Assembly: GCF_954871325.1 (NCBI RefSeq)
Contig: NC_088775.1
Coordinates: 23,041,561-23,105,560, forward strand
Origin: Gordionus sp. m RMFG-2023
Taxonomy: Eukaryota; Nematomorpha; Gordioida; Chordodea; Parachordodidae
Length of the DNA stretch: 64,000 nucleotides
Reading direction: 5' to 3'
Position 1 is the first letter of the stretch. Each line of letters starts with the position of its first letter. Shown in pieces: positions 1-14,400 of the stretch. The notes beneath the pieces were generated by a model. That model made no database searches, was not told the DNA's origin, and was given only the letters and a program-made list of their open reading frames with translations. The translations under genes and the position numbers were made by a program.

Positions 1-254
1 TCGACCCAGCAAACGAACCCAGCATGCCGACCCAGCAGACCTAGCAGGCCGACCCAGCAAGCCGACCCAGCAAGCCAACCTAGTAAGCTGACCCACCAAG
101 TCGACCAGATGGGTTGGCTCATGAAACCCATTGGGTCGGGTCGGGTCTGATCCATGGCCAAATCGGTTGGCTTGGGTTTAGGGTCGTTTTTTTAGGCTCA
201 AACCTTGCTGGGTTTTCGGCCAAGCCGACCCGACCCGACAATTTAACAACACTA
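1..254. mobile_element. Right end of a hAT-like element with minisatellite
   Basis: The first ~85 bases repeat a GC-rich word close to GACCCAGCAAGCC several times. Bases 105-240 carry GGGTCGGGTCGGGT-type runs and their complement. The stretch ends in CAACACTA, which read from the other strand is the hAT-type tip TAGTGTTGTTAAA found on other elements here. The left end is outside the window, so no target duplication can be checked. The GC-rich sequence stands out against very AT-rich flanks. No coding capacity is seen. Confidence 0.5.
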
Positions 255-1100
255 GCTCCCAAGTTATAAAATCTCAAAGCCCCGTATTAGAGTTTCCCAC
301 TAAGCTTACTGCCAGTCCACCCCAGAGCTCGAGCCCCTGCCCCCCCCCCCTATTATGCTTCTGGAATATTGTAATAAATGAATTATGATTATATAATGCT
401 TCTGATATTTAATGCATTATTATAATTGCCGAGAAAGAAAAATAATCATAAATTCTTAACTGTTTAACTTTTTTTGTAGATCATATTATTCAGATTATGA
501 TTTTAAATTGTTATAAAAAGTAAAGTTTTAACATTTTACATAATTATTGTTATATTTCATATTTTAGAAATAAAAGATTTAACATTACGCATTAATTGAT
601 ACAATTATTGACATTTTATCAATTATATATTGAATATAATCTCTATTCTTAAAAATATAACTTCAATAAAATTTAATATAATGCCTATAATTATTTTATA
701 TTTTATTCATAATAATTCTCCTTTAGTAGTGGAACAATAATGGAACATATAATCTATATATTCCACATAAAATATATAATTTAATATTTAATATTAGCTA
801 TTAGTTTTCAATTAATTTAAAATTATGGAATTTTTTATGTTATATCAAGACAATATGCCACATAAGGAAGAAATTACATTATTTACAATATTTTATCAAA
901 ATAAATTGGCATTTTTGGAATTTAAATATTTAATACAAATAAGACAAATTTTATATGAATGACAAATTGGCCGCTTATTTATCAAGTTTAATGATAAGAA
1001 GAAGTATAGATTATTTTCAAATTATATAATAAATATAAATTGATCATACATAATAAACAGGTCTTATAGGTTCATGATCAATATGAAATAATTTAAAAAT
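255..1100. other. Upstream region of the zinc-finger gene
   Basis: AT-rich DNA with no recognisable gene or repeat apart from a short C tract near 340-350. The promoter or upstream exons of the zinc-finger gene may lie here, but no signal could be pinned down. An in-frame TAA lies 12 bases before the ATG at 1101. Confidence 0.4.
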
Positions 1101-2407
1101 ATGCTTAATAGTGAACCAATATTAATAAAGGATTGTTATATTAAATTGGAGAGGCTAGAAACGTTTTATTTCTCCAATCCTTCTCCATCTATTCTTCAAC
1201 ATTCTTTTATTGACCAAACTGTCAATGACGCCTTAATAAAGAAGTTTCTAGACTCTCAAAAAGATTTTATTGGAGAAAGTCAACAATTTAAAGCTTTCAT
1301 TAACAATAAACAAATAGATAAAGATGAATCACATAAAAATCAAACAAATTTAAAGAATAAAGAAAAATTACAAAAACTTCATATATGTCACATATGTTTT
1401 AAAAGTTATAACCTAAATTGTGATCTGAGAGATCATGTTTTTTTTGCACATACTGCACATCCAACCCTCCAAGAAACTTTAAAAGTTAATATTGTTGGTA
1501 CAGAAGCACCAATTAAAAGCCAAGATGATTTTATTGAAGATTATCAGACACTTGTTAGAAAAAGTGTCAGGAAACGCCATAAAAATAGAAAATATGCTGA
1601 TTATGATATAGAAGATTTTGATATATCACATAATAATAATATATTATCCAATATAATTATTAAAAAAGAACCTATATTTTATTCACACAATGATAACCCA
1701 TGTATTGAGACACACTTTGACCAATTGTTTGATTTGAAGTCCATCAATGTAAATCAAGAAAATCATAATACATTTTCTCAAAATATATCATCACAAATAA
1801 ACAATGATATGAATGATAATATTACACTCATTATTCCAAAAATAGAAGCAGAAAATGATGTAGAAAATCAAAACACAAGCAATAATAACAAAGTTTGCAA
1901 TATATGTGGCAAGGTATTTGCTAAGAGATTATTGTTACGCAGACATTTTGATAGTGTACATCTAAGACTAAGGCCTCATTTATGCTTTGAATGTGGGGAA
2001 AAGTTTGCCTCTAAGGACACCCTAGCACAGCACATACGTACAATTCATGAGAAATCAAGGCCATTCCTATGTACCTTATGCCCAGGGATTGGTAAAGCAT
2101 TTACTCGCAAACAATGCCTAACAACTCACATTAGAGTAGCCCACAGAGACCTTATTTTGAACCAAAACAATCCAGATATAGAAGTGATAATAATTGACAA
2201 ATTTTCTGAGGATCCCTTGATATCTCAAGATTTCCTTACTAATAATAATGATGAAGGAAAGATGGATGACATAGATTTTGTTACTGGTATTATAAATGAG
2301 CCATTTAAAATGAATGAAGATATAAACAAGAATCAAATCAAACAAGAACACTTGTCTATGTCCATTGGTAAAAAGAAGGGAGCCAAAATTCGACTCAAAT
2401 ATTATAG
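1101..2407 (+). CDS. Exon 1 of the zinc-finger gene
   Basis: Encodes 435 residues plus two bases. An in-frame TAA just upstream supports this ATG. One C2H2 finger (CHIC...HVFFAH) is near residue 96. A run of three follows at 266-345 (CNICGKVF, CFECGEKF, CTLCPGIGKAF). Between them is an Asn/Asp-rich low-complexity stretch. The frame stays open to 2468, but a donor ATAG|GTTTTT at 2407/2408 is in phase 2 and joins exon 2 as LKYYR-CHFCGK. If unspliced it would be a 455-aa protein with a Lys/Ile-rich tail. Confidence 0.8.
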
Positions 2408-5400
2408 GTTTTTGAAAAAAATAATAAAAAAATTGATCATAATTTATTATGGCTATAATTTTATTTGAGCTGTAAAATAATAAAAATGGTCAATATTTAT
2501 ATTATCAATAAATTATATTTTGGGCTGCATTTATAAATTTTTATGCAATTAAAATGGGCAGTGTTTTAGTTATAAAAAAAATCCATGTTTTTGTCAGTAT
2601 TTCTAGAATGTTAAGCAGTAACAAAGTAAATAAAGTTGGGTTGTAAAGTAAAAGTGTCCAGTATATTTTGAAAGTTGTTTAGAATTTTAAAAATATCTCT
2701 TATTTTACGTGATATGTAATATTAAGCACACTAGCCCTAAAATGTCATATATATAACAGAGCAACGCTTGGTTCTCTCATAAGAGCCCATCTAACTGGGA
2801 TAAAAGAATGGGAAATAAATAAATAAGAGGACCATCCATGTTTTTTGGGCAGGCCGCAGTTACCTGTGCGCGCAAGAGGCAAAGCCCCTTACTTAAACAC
2901 CCATGGGAAAATAAAAGAGAGGTAAAAAAGCCCATGCCCGATTAAAATAAAATTTGATTATGGAAAGTTAATATTGGCTATATTCATTTTATTTGAAATA
3001 ATATAACTCGGCTTAAATAAATATAATAACATAATGTTAGGATAATATATTAAAAATAAGGTTTAAAAACTTATGTTGAGCAACAATAAATCGAATAACC
3101 ATCCAATGAGTGTACAGTATTAGGTTTAGGAATATAAAGGTTACGTAGTAAATTTTGGAATGGGCTTGAAAATGGTAAAAGAGGAAAAGGAAATTATTGA
3201 AACCTCTCAAAGGGATGAAATGATTACATAAGAAAACTAATGATCTATAAGGTAGTTGGTTTTCATTTTAAAAGATTATTAATTGAACTTTTATTATTAT
3301 TCAAATGTGTAAATTGAGTTAGACTTATATTCAAATTAAGAATGTCGAATACAGTATTATTTAGCCAGTACATTTTATAATTACAATACCTTTTGTTTTT
3401 ATAAATTGATAGCCAGTCAAGGGCTTCATAGGCCAAATTATTTCCGGCGTTTCTTAGAATATGTGCAAATAACTGAATTCTTCTTTTCTTCAGTTGTACT
3501 GCGACTGATAAATTATCAATCTTAGGCTTAGAGGGTACTCACTTTATATTATATAGAATTTTTATTAACTATTAAATATACAGCAATTTTATATGAAGAT
3601 TAATATAACAAAATATCAAAAAATAAATCAGTAAATTTAACACAATAAAATATAAAATAGAGGTGGATTATTTATTGAAATTTTTAGCACATTAATTATC
3701 TTATAAACATAGTAACTTAATATAAAAACTCATTTTCTTCAATTATTATATCTTCCTTATCTTCAAAAAAACATGTTTTCATAATAGGTAATGCTCATTT
3801 TAAAAATAAAAACAGTTTTTAAATGAAAAATGTTAATTCATATCAAAAATTTAATATTTAAATGATATTCTTTATTATTTAAAATATACTGGGACTGCTA
3901 AGAAATCTGAATTCACCCCTTTCAAATCAATTGAACTTAATTCACAGTCTCAATGTTTTTAAATTCTAAAATTATGTTTTATCTGTAAATAAATTTGTAG
4001 ATAGGTGTGTATAAGATATAATAAATAATGTTTTATTTTATTAAGTTATAGCCCTTAAAAGTAATAATATGTATAGCCCCATATTATTCTTTTTAAATTA
4101 TGATCAGAATCACTTTTCTAATTTAACTTTAATACAAATAAGTATAAATTTATATGCTAGCGCAAATATATATTCATATTTAATTTTTTGTATAACTTTT
4201 TTTGATACTAAAAACAAATTAAATATCACTTAATAAAATAATATTGAAATATATAATTATTAATAATTAAGATTATAATATTGGATATTTTTTTTATAAA
4301 GATTAGAGCCTCGAGTTTATTTATTTAAGTTCTTTTTAATGAAAACAATGGAATAAACAGATGACAAATACACAAAAGTTTTGGGTAATTTTCTTGTTGG
4401 TTTATTATTATGCTTTACTTCTATCCAGAGTTGTTATGCTACTTTTAAAAGTATTGCGCTACCACTATCGGTATTCGTCAAAAAAAGTAGCGCACTATTA
4501 CTTACGCTACTTTTTATTAAAAAAAATTTAGAAACAAATTTGTTTTATTTTTTGTTTATAATGTTATTGTATAGTTAATATATAAAAATCAACATTTATA
4601 AATATTAAAATATAGTTAGTTTTGATTATAAAAAAATTTATGTAATAAAAATAAATATTTATGGTTATTTGTTGCATTTTGTTTTTACCTAGTGTTATGT
4701 GTCCAACTATCTGCCGTGATACATATATATGATATCTCTGATAACTTTATTAGAACATCTTTCATCACTATAAAGCTATCTGCTATTTTATTCATTAGTG
4801 TCTGGTGACATAAAATTGTTGTACCAAGGGATAGAGTTTTAATCATCATGGTAAATGATGGATTATCAACCAAGGACATTGGCTGAACTGTATCAATTAT
4901 AAAATCAACAATAACTTTATCAGCCAATTTCTGAGAAATCTTGGCATTTGTATTATTAATTAATTTGGTTTGAATTGAATTAGTCTTTTTGGATGTAGAG
5001 TCACATATACCAAAATTATTTAGATGTTTATCCATTTCCTTAAAACTATTGGCATGAACAGTCTTATATTATAAATACTATTAGAATGTAAAAATGACAA
5101 TTTACCTTTTGGTGTTTCTTGAGGTTATAACTAGATTATTTGAGGAAATATTTTTTTTACATTTTAAACAAATAAATTTGAAGCCAGTTTTGGTTTATAT
5201 ATATATTTTAAAATATTTTTCAAATCTAGGGAATGGGAAATTTGTATTATAGCTATTAAGAACATTTTCTTCCCTAGTATCTTCCATTTTATTAATATCA
5301 TTGTCTAAATCACTTTCAACGATTTGGATATCCATAGGCGATGACATTTTAAATTATTAACACGTGATTTAGGTTTATAATACAAATGAAAATATAAATT

Positions 5401-8400
5401 ACAAATTGAAAATATATTTCAATTTCAAAATTAAATAATAAAAATTATAATTAATTATTATATTATATTTAAATTTTTATGTTTGTTCTTAAATTCATTA
5501 TATTTTTTGAAAGTAGCTATGTAGCGTGCTACTTAGCTACTTTCAAAAAAAGTAGCCCGCTAAAAAATTAAATAATTGCACAAAAAGTAGCCGCTATTTT
5601 TGGTTAGCCTCAAACGCCGCCGTTTAAGAAAATCACGCCGGCGCGCCGCCGATTATCATGTCGGCAGCGCACGGCCGGTGCAGAAATTTCTTTCATATTT
5701 TATACTTTATTCTAATAATTAATCAACATCACTCTTGTAATTTTTTAATGTCAATCAGGATTTTGATGAATAAAATCATAATTATATTGACGTCATTATA
5801 GAATTCAATCAATCAAAAATCTAAAATTCCAAAAGTTACCATAATTTTACATATTTTAAAAATGGATGTATCTACATTTAATAATTCTATAAATAATTTT
5901 AGTATTCTAACTGGATAATAAAAAATCCATAGTCTGGAAATTTTTTGCAAAAAAATTAGAGAAATTATTACTGCTCTAAGATATAAAACTGCAGAGGTTG
6001 AATTTGAATTCGAGGAAGATCAAAAAAATGTCTAAGTACAATAGATTTAACATCAGACATGTTAGATCTTGACAGCATTGATCCATACCCGGGTACCCGT
6101 TTCAAATTGGCAATTCCAATGATAATAATAACAATAATTCCACGTATATGAAAACCTTAAAATTAAATGTCCCAAGCCAAACACGTTGGCATAGTATTTT
6201 AATTATGCTAGAAAGCATATCTGGATTAAATAAGAATTTAATTAATAATGTTTTGAAAAGAATTGGGAAGCACTTTCTCAAATTATGAATCTGATCTGGT
6301 AGAAGAACTATTAGCATTTCTTTCAAAATTTAAAAAAACTGTCGAATTTCTCAAAAAGGCATACTTTTAACTTAGCGTTACTTTTTAGAAGTGAAATTGA
6401 AACACATTTAATAGTAAATGATAGTGATAGTTCTGAAATTATTTCACTTAAGGAAAATATACTAAAAAAAACTTGCGTTACGATTTCCAGTTTGTAATCT
6501 GCAAGTAATATTATATAAGTATATTCTTTTATTTTTTATTTAAAATTATCTAGGTATTGGCTTCTCTTTTAGATCCAAGATTTTAAAAATTGACAATTGT
6601 GTCAAAGTATTTAATAGAGCAAAATTGCTCAGCTTCAGAATTTATAAAAACCATCTTAAACTTATAGATAATGGATAATCAGGTAGTAAATATAATTAAT
6701 GAGGATGAAGATGAATTATTAAATTCAAGTTATTTGACAAAATTGGCAAATAAACATTCAACAAATATAAATTATGGTTCCAAGTTAGGTGACTTAGAAC
6801 AATAATGCCACAGTTTTCTTGGAAAACGACATTCACAAGATATGGACGTTCTAAATTTTTGGAGAGAAAAGTGAACTTCCCAATCTTTCCAGGCTCAACA
6901 AAAATTTCTTTGCATTCCGGCGAGTAGCACACCTAGTGAAAGAGTTTTCTCTACCCCTGGATTGACGTTATATTCAAGGAGATCATCATTATGTCCCGAA
7001 AATTTAAATAAAATAATTTTTATACATTTATAAAATTACGAAATCGATTTTGGATATAATAAGTTTTCTATTAAATGAATATAAAAATATGCCAAGATAT
7101 CTGTAGAATAGTGTATATTTATTTGTGTTTTTTAAAAAAATTAATAAGCAATTAAAAAAATTTATGTTATAAATATTTATAACTGCGCCGATTTTATTGA
7201 CGGCGGCTAAAAATCGGCGCGCCGCCAGCCGTCGATTAGATTTTTGAAAATTGCGCTGGCCACCGGTTTTGTCGGCGCACAGGTCTAGCTTACCAAAAAG
7301 ATAGCGCTCTACAAGTAGCTCGCTACTTTAACAACTCTGCTTTTATCATTAAGAAACATAAAAAAAATTTTTATTAGTGGTGCCTTCCTTTACTTTTTTA
7401 TGGTAGTTATGGAAAATTTAACACGTGAATAGGAAAGTTATTTTAAAAATAAAATAAAAATTCATATAAAATATATGTATCTGAAAATATTGACCCATCC
7501 TGATCCAATGCTGATATGTAATATCAGTGCCACCCTACTTTTTGTATATATTTTGTGCCAAACACACGAGAATTAATTTTTCAACAAAAAGGTAGGTCTT
7601 TTTTGAATAGCTCTATAGCATTTTTATATAATTCATATATATACTTGATTTTTTAGTATTCCATAATTAATTCAGAAATCTTAAAATAATCCTCAATGTT
7701 GCATCATAGTTCAGTCTGAATTACTCAAATTTTTTTTCTGTTAGGATTTTAAAAAAAACTTCCCAAATTAATTTAAAATATCTACCAAATGATCTTTCTA
7801 CTGCCCATTTTGATTATTATTACTCCCCATTTCTTATTAAAAGCTGCCTGAATAATTTGTCGCATATTTTAATTTTAATGACTATCTTTTACATTGCCAT
7901 TATATGACATGTAATTTCTTTTATTTAAAATAGATGTCACTTTTGTGGAAAAATTTTTAATCAAGAGGCACATCTAAGTAGACACATTAAATCAGTTCAC
8001 CAGCGTCTCAAGCCTTATAAATGTTATTTGTGCCCAAAGATACCACCCAATCCTGCATTAGCTTATGATGAGCAATTGACAGGTTTGATTTAGATGAAAA
8101 TGAATTTTTAAAAATATTAATAGATATTTTTTTTAAAATTTAATAATAAACTTTTTGCAATATTTTATTAAATTTTTTAAATAAATATGTTTTGGGAAAT
8201 GATTTCATTGATTTGTATTGCCATCCATCAAGATCATCCAGATATCTTATATATATATCTACACCTATTATGGTAAATGGGTCAGACAGAAAAACCAGAT
8301 ATCCTATATAAATATCTACACCTATTATGGTAAATGGTTCAGACAGAAAAACCCTAAAAATCTTTTTTTGTTTACTAATTCATGCTGATCTCTTATCCTA

Positions 8401-11400
8401 ATTGGAATTTTATGATAAATATTTTTAAAAGTAACAAATTTGAGTATAATCCAAAATATATTATTTAGCAATTATTATTAATTTTATACTTTAGCAGTGG
8501 TTTCCCTTTTTACCTTTAATCCAGGGATGCGAACCTGGCAAAATTTTTGCCCGGGTTTGGTTCAGTTTAAGGTTAAAAAAAGGTCGGTTCGGGTTCAGTT
8601 CAAGGAAATATTTTAGAACCCGGGTTTGGTTCCGGGTTCAGCTAGGGTTTAAGAATTTTTGAATTAATAAAAAAAATTAAAGACCTGCAGAGATAGCATT
8701 TGCACGGCTGATTAAAAAAAATTTTGCCCGTCTCGGATTTTTTTTCAAAAATTTTTACGGCCCGGGCTTAAAAATTTTAGGCCCGGCCCGGATATTTAAA
8801 AAAAAATTTTGGGGGGCCCGGCCTGGATTTTTTTAAAAAAAATTTTTTAAATCCGGCTCGGAATTTTTTAAAATTATATTCGACCTGGTTTAGTATTTTA
8901 TCATATTTTTCGACGAGTATTATCATTTAATAAGCAATTAGCTAATGTGGTTAAATCGCTCGTTTTGAGCCGATTTTTAAAAACGGCTAACTCAATATTT
9001 TCGCAATATTGACTAAGCCTCGAAATTTCGATACTATATGCTTAGACCTTTGCTCCTTCCATGAGCAAAATTTTCAGGCTTGCATATATTTTTCAGACGT
9101 TGAATTTATGGGATCAAGGCTTTCAACGTGGGGATTTATAAATAAAATTTTTATACCTTTTTATCTATATAAATTTTATCATATTAAAAAAATACTTCCA
9201 TTATGTTTTTGTAATATTTTTATTCAAAAACATGAAAAAGTAAATTTTTAACATTTCATATATAAATATATTAAAAAGTTTTTATAAAATACTAGAAATT
9301 TAGTGGCAAAATTACTTGCATAGTTATGGGTAATTTAAATTCTGATTTAGGAAATATTTTGTTTGTATTGAACAATGACTGACACACCTGTTAGTAATAT
9401 TTAAACACCAAGCCAAATCAAAAACGTGTAGAAAAATAATGTTATGTCTTAAACCTTGAATCGTGGATGCTCAGAATTTTTGTTGGTGATAATATAGAAA
9501 TAATCTTTAATCAACTTTGATGTATGAGCCTTTTCAGCTTCTATAGAAAGAATGTTTTTCCCTTTCCTAGGTTAATTCAAATTTCGATACTTTTACCGTG
9601 AATATCGTTTATCACGAATTGATGGCGAATTCACATTAGCGAATACTATTCTGCGTAGACATTATCGCGAATATTTAAAGCGAAACTTTTATCGCGAATC
9701 AATTATCGCGAAAATTTTATAACGAAGTCATTCCATCGAAACCCAAATCGTGAAGACAATATAGCAAAAACTATCATATCAGATAAAGGTTGCATGGTTA
9801 ATTAATTGACAATAACTAATAAAATATCCTTAAAACGTATTTGGGTCATTCCATGTCAAATGAGCAAAAAAATGAGATTTTCGACCGACCCCTTTCGATT
9901 TTTTTAAAATTTGGTAATCAAAGAAAGGTTAGTGTAGTTAAGAAATAGCCAAAATTTTAGCCTCATAGCATTTATATTTTTGGAGATATTAGGGTTCAAA
10001 ATAGCAAAAATGACGTATTTTTTCTACCTTCATTCAATTAAGCATATCTTAAAAACTACATAATTGTAAATAACTAGTGCTGTAAACATTTTTAAAAAAA
10101 TCGAACGCGTTCAACGTTCATTGACAAAAATCGAACGCGTTCACTTTCACGTTCAAATTCAAAAAAAGGAACGCGTTCAAGTTCATGAACGCGTTCATAC
10201 GTTCAAAATTTTATGATAAATTTTTTTTTAAATTTAATTTGATATAAATAAATGCCTTATATTTTTCAACACAATATATTAGCCATGATAAAAAATAATA
10301 GTTTTATTTTGATAATATAATTATAAATGCAATATAATAGAGCGATAAAAAAATAAATTTATAAAAAAAAATTCTTATTAATTTTTAATAATAATTGCTT
10401 TTCAAAATTTTCATCTGATAGGCATGAACGCTTGTCAGTTAATACAGCGTTAGCTATACTAAAAACTCGCTCAACAGGGGCAGATGAAGGGATTGCGGTG
10501 TTATACTTGATAAATAATTTTTTTAAAAGGGGGAATTTATTAAAAACATTTAATGTTTTATCCATTGTTTCAAAAAATTGAGCTATGTTATCATCTTCCA
10601 ATCTGCCCTCTTCTTCCTCGTCAAAAAAAAAGGATATCTCGGAATTGATTTTAAAACAGTGAAATATTTTTGATATTTGGGCCATGGTAATTCTAATTCA
10701 TCTAATATTGAATTTTGATTTTCAGAATCTGATGATGAAATATTTATATCCATGCAAATGCTAATCTATTAAATTAAAATATAAAATATTCAAATTAATA
10801 AACTTTAATCTTATCTTCTCTAGCAATAGCACTATGGTACGTTAATTGCAATATGAAAGAGGAAAAAGTAAAAACAGCTGATTAAAAAATATAAGACTTT
10901 TTTGTTAAAAAATTGGATTAAATATTAATTTTTCAAATAAATAAAAATATAAGACTTTTTTGTTAAAAAATGCGGATTAATATTAATTTTTCAAATAAAT
11001 AAAAATAAAAAGTGTTTTTAAAATTGAACGAACGTAAAATTGAACGCGTTAATCAAAGAAAAGGAACGCGTTCATCAAAGAAAAGGAACGCGTTCACGTT
11101 CAAAGTTCGTCAAAAAAAAGGGAACGCCGTTCATCACCTTTTTCAAAAAAACGAACTTCGTTTACGAACGTACAACACTATAAATAACAAATTTAATATC
11201 AAAATTACGTACAAAGATTCTACTTTCAGATAAAAAAAAATTTTTTAAATTTTTTCCCAATTTCCGGTCATTTTATGCAAGGATTAAAAATTATTTTTTG
11301 GAATAAAAATTTAGTGGACATTACTTAACTCTTCCTTTATATTTCTAAAAAAATTTGGTCTGGGACGCGGCCATCTTCATTTTCAAAATCGATTAAAATG

Positions 11401-14400
11401 TTTAGAAAACTGTATAAATATTTTCCCGGAAGCGTCTTTGTATAAAATTATATATTAATCAGTTTTTAATAGTTTTTCTTGAACTATTTGATATAATTTA
11501 AAGGATTATTCATCTTGTAAGTGAAAATAACAATAAATGGGGCTTTCATTCAATTATAGAAATTATCTATCGGTAAAAGAAATTCAATTTATTACTTTAT
11601 TTATAATTTACTATAAATTTTTTTGCCCATATAACATATATTAAATGAATATTAATAAAATATGTCCAACCAAGTTTCGAGTTCTTGAATATATGAAATC
11701 TTGTGCATTTCATATATGACGCCAAAAATAATATCAAAATTTTCGCTACTCAATATTTTAATTTGATATTTTTAAAATATTACAAATATGAATTTATTAT
11801 TATTATGAAATTATTATATACGAAATAAAAGTATCATCATAAAATAATCCAAAACAATATAAATATTGGATCAGATTTTCTAAAATCGGCATACCCTTAC
11901 TCAGGCGCGTACGCAGGAATTTGGCCTGGGGGGGGGGGGGGGATAATAAATTTTTTAAGAAATATTATTGTTATTTAAAAATATCAAGCATAAATTTATT
12001 AGGACTAATAACTATTTCTAATACATAATTTTAAACTAAATGAATTATAAAAAAATTATATATATAAACCGGCACATAAAAAACTATAAAATAAATGTGA
12101 ATTAAAAAATATAAAGTGAATATAACCACCATATGAATCACTTAAATGACCCAAAATAGAAATTTGAATTTTTTCAGCCTTTAAAATTTATATATAAAGT
12201 AAAATAATTTAATTTTGAAAATATAAATATTAATACACAAAAGTTTCTTAGGAATAATTGTATTTTATATTATATTTACAATGTAAAATCCAATCTTCGT
12301 TGGGATTGAGCTAATTTTTCAATTACTCATCCTTGCTTGGCATCAAATGCTTATAAATATTTAAAAGATCCAAACCATTCAATCCACTTTCAGAAGTTGT
12401 ACTTCTTAGGTATGTTTTCAGAGAACTGCAGGCCCGGTTCCCGGGTCGGATCGTATTTTAATTTTTTAAATACACCCGGGCAGGGCCCGAAATTTTTTTA
12501 AAAAAACAGCCGGGCCAGGCTTGATTTTTTTAAAAAAAAAATATCCGGGCTCGGCTATATATTTTAAAACCAAATATTTGAAATTAGCTATAAAAATCTA
12601 AAATAAATATAATTTCTTTTAAAAAAAAAGGCCGGGCCGAAAAAAAATCCAGCCCGTGCCCTGCAAATTGTATCTTTGCAGGGCTCTGTTATTCTTCTTA
12701 AAAAAGAGAATGTTCTCTCATTAGTTTACTAATGGGAAGAGTTGCTAATATATATAATCATTTTAATACATTGGAAATAAAATCTAAAATGTGTTTGAAA
12801 TTATACAAAGCATCCATAACATTTTTTGGGACTATATCTTAGTTAATCTTTTAAACATAGTTATTCAGCTAATAAGGTATCAAACAAATATTATCTTTTT
12901 CTATCACATCTGAAAAAGATTGGGTTTGTGGAAGTAATATCTGCAGATTGGTAAGTGCTGCATGATGAATTAAAAACCATTCATTTATTTGGATTATAGT
13001 TTTATAATACTTTTCTACTGATCTTATACTAATGTTTTGACGATGAGCTTGCCTTGCTGCAAATCGAGTGAGACAAATATTAAACACGTATAGCTCTCCT
13101 TTTGACTCAACGATAACATATAAAATTGAAATTCTTCATCAACATTAGCCTTAATTTCCTTGAGTTCTAATAAAATGCTCTTATTCCTTAATCAAGTCAA
13201 TGTCATGTTTTTGAAAAGTATTACATATAATAGTTGTATAATTAATACATTCTAATGAGAAAAAAAAATTGAAATAAGTATTGAATCCAATAATTTCCTT
13301 GCTTCTGAGGAAATATTTCTTTCAGGCCATTGTGATATTTCAGTAATAGCATTAATAATTGGTTCTTCTAACTCCATAAAAGCTGTTACTGCTTGATGGC
13401 GGAGACTCCATCTCGTTGGACAAGCTTGCACTTTCTTTCTCCCTGTTGGATAAGGAGTTTCAGAAAAATTATTATTTGACTAGAAATATGGAAATGGTAG
13501 ATAAATAATAAGCCACTAGAAATTTGAAAATAATAGGTAAATATTACGCCAATGAAAACTTGAAATCGAAATTAATTGATACTTAATAGATGAATGTGAT
13601 AAATAAATGTAATTAAATATATATTTAATATGAGATAGGAAGAAATATTAACAAATATAAATTAATATAAACATTAATATTTTTGAAAATCCGGCATCTG
13701 CATTTTTTGGCTTTGGGCCCCCCCCACTGCGTACGCCAATGCCCTTACTTGTAAATAAGAATAACAATAAATGAGTGTTTCAATCAAAATAAATTTATAA
13801 GGTAAATGTGATAATTGACCAGGGTCAACACATAAACATGATCAAATAGAAATATTGTTTCGTTCTAAGCACATCAAATTTATAACATACAAATAATGGC
13901 TATCCGTAGATAGAACCACTCTTGAAACAATAACCAAGCCAGTATATCTAATTATCAATGCCTTTTTGAAAAAATGGAATCTTTATTACCCATTCTTTTA
14001 TTTCAACGCAACAATCGTTGTATTAAAACAATCTAAAATTGAACATATAAGAAGGCCAATATTTAATTTTATGTGATTTTTCAGAAAACTATAGCTTTAT
14101 ACTTAAGGATGAAGTACAAAGTTATCATTGGAATAGGGTTCAATCCACTGTTTACCCACCCTTTTGTTATATATTATAAAGATAATTTTGCCTATATTTG
14201 TTGCCTAAATTATGTAATGATATTCGAATCATTGCAATACAATAGCAGTGCATTATTTCCAAAAAACATTGGTAAATTTTTTATTTTTCCGATGGATCCG
14301 CTTCCAGTATAAAAATCTTAAAAAATTTAATATTTACTATGATGAGATGGATTTAGGGGTACAGGCAGAATGACATTTTTCTGCTACAGCACACGGGAAA

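Larger units (their letters stand above)
4426..7339 (-). mobile_element. hAT element with 8-bp target duplication, containing another hAT
   Basis: The left end CAGAGTTGTTATGCTAC and the right end (read inwards) CAGAGTTGTTAAAGTAGC form terminal inverted repeats. They are flanked by CTTCTATC (4418-4425) and CTTTTATC (7340-7347), a 7-of-8 match. Both subterminal regions are crowded with AGTAGC/GTAGCG words. It carries the 5' part of a hAT transposase on the minus strand. The 3' part is missing, so this is an internally deleted copy. Another hAT copy sits inside it at about 5597-7287. The whole lies in intron 1 of the zinc-finger gene. Confidence 0.85.

Noticed and set aside
6102-6326. Minus-strand 74-codon frame, with a twin at 58057-58275
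   Set aside because: Antisense of the conserved TRW region of the two hAT copies; conserved only because the copies are related.
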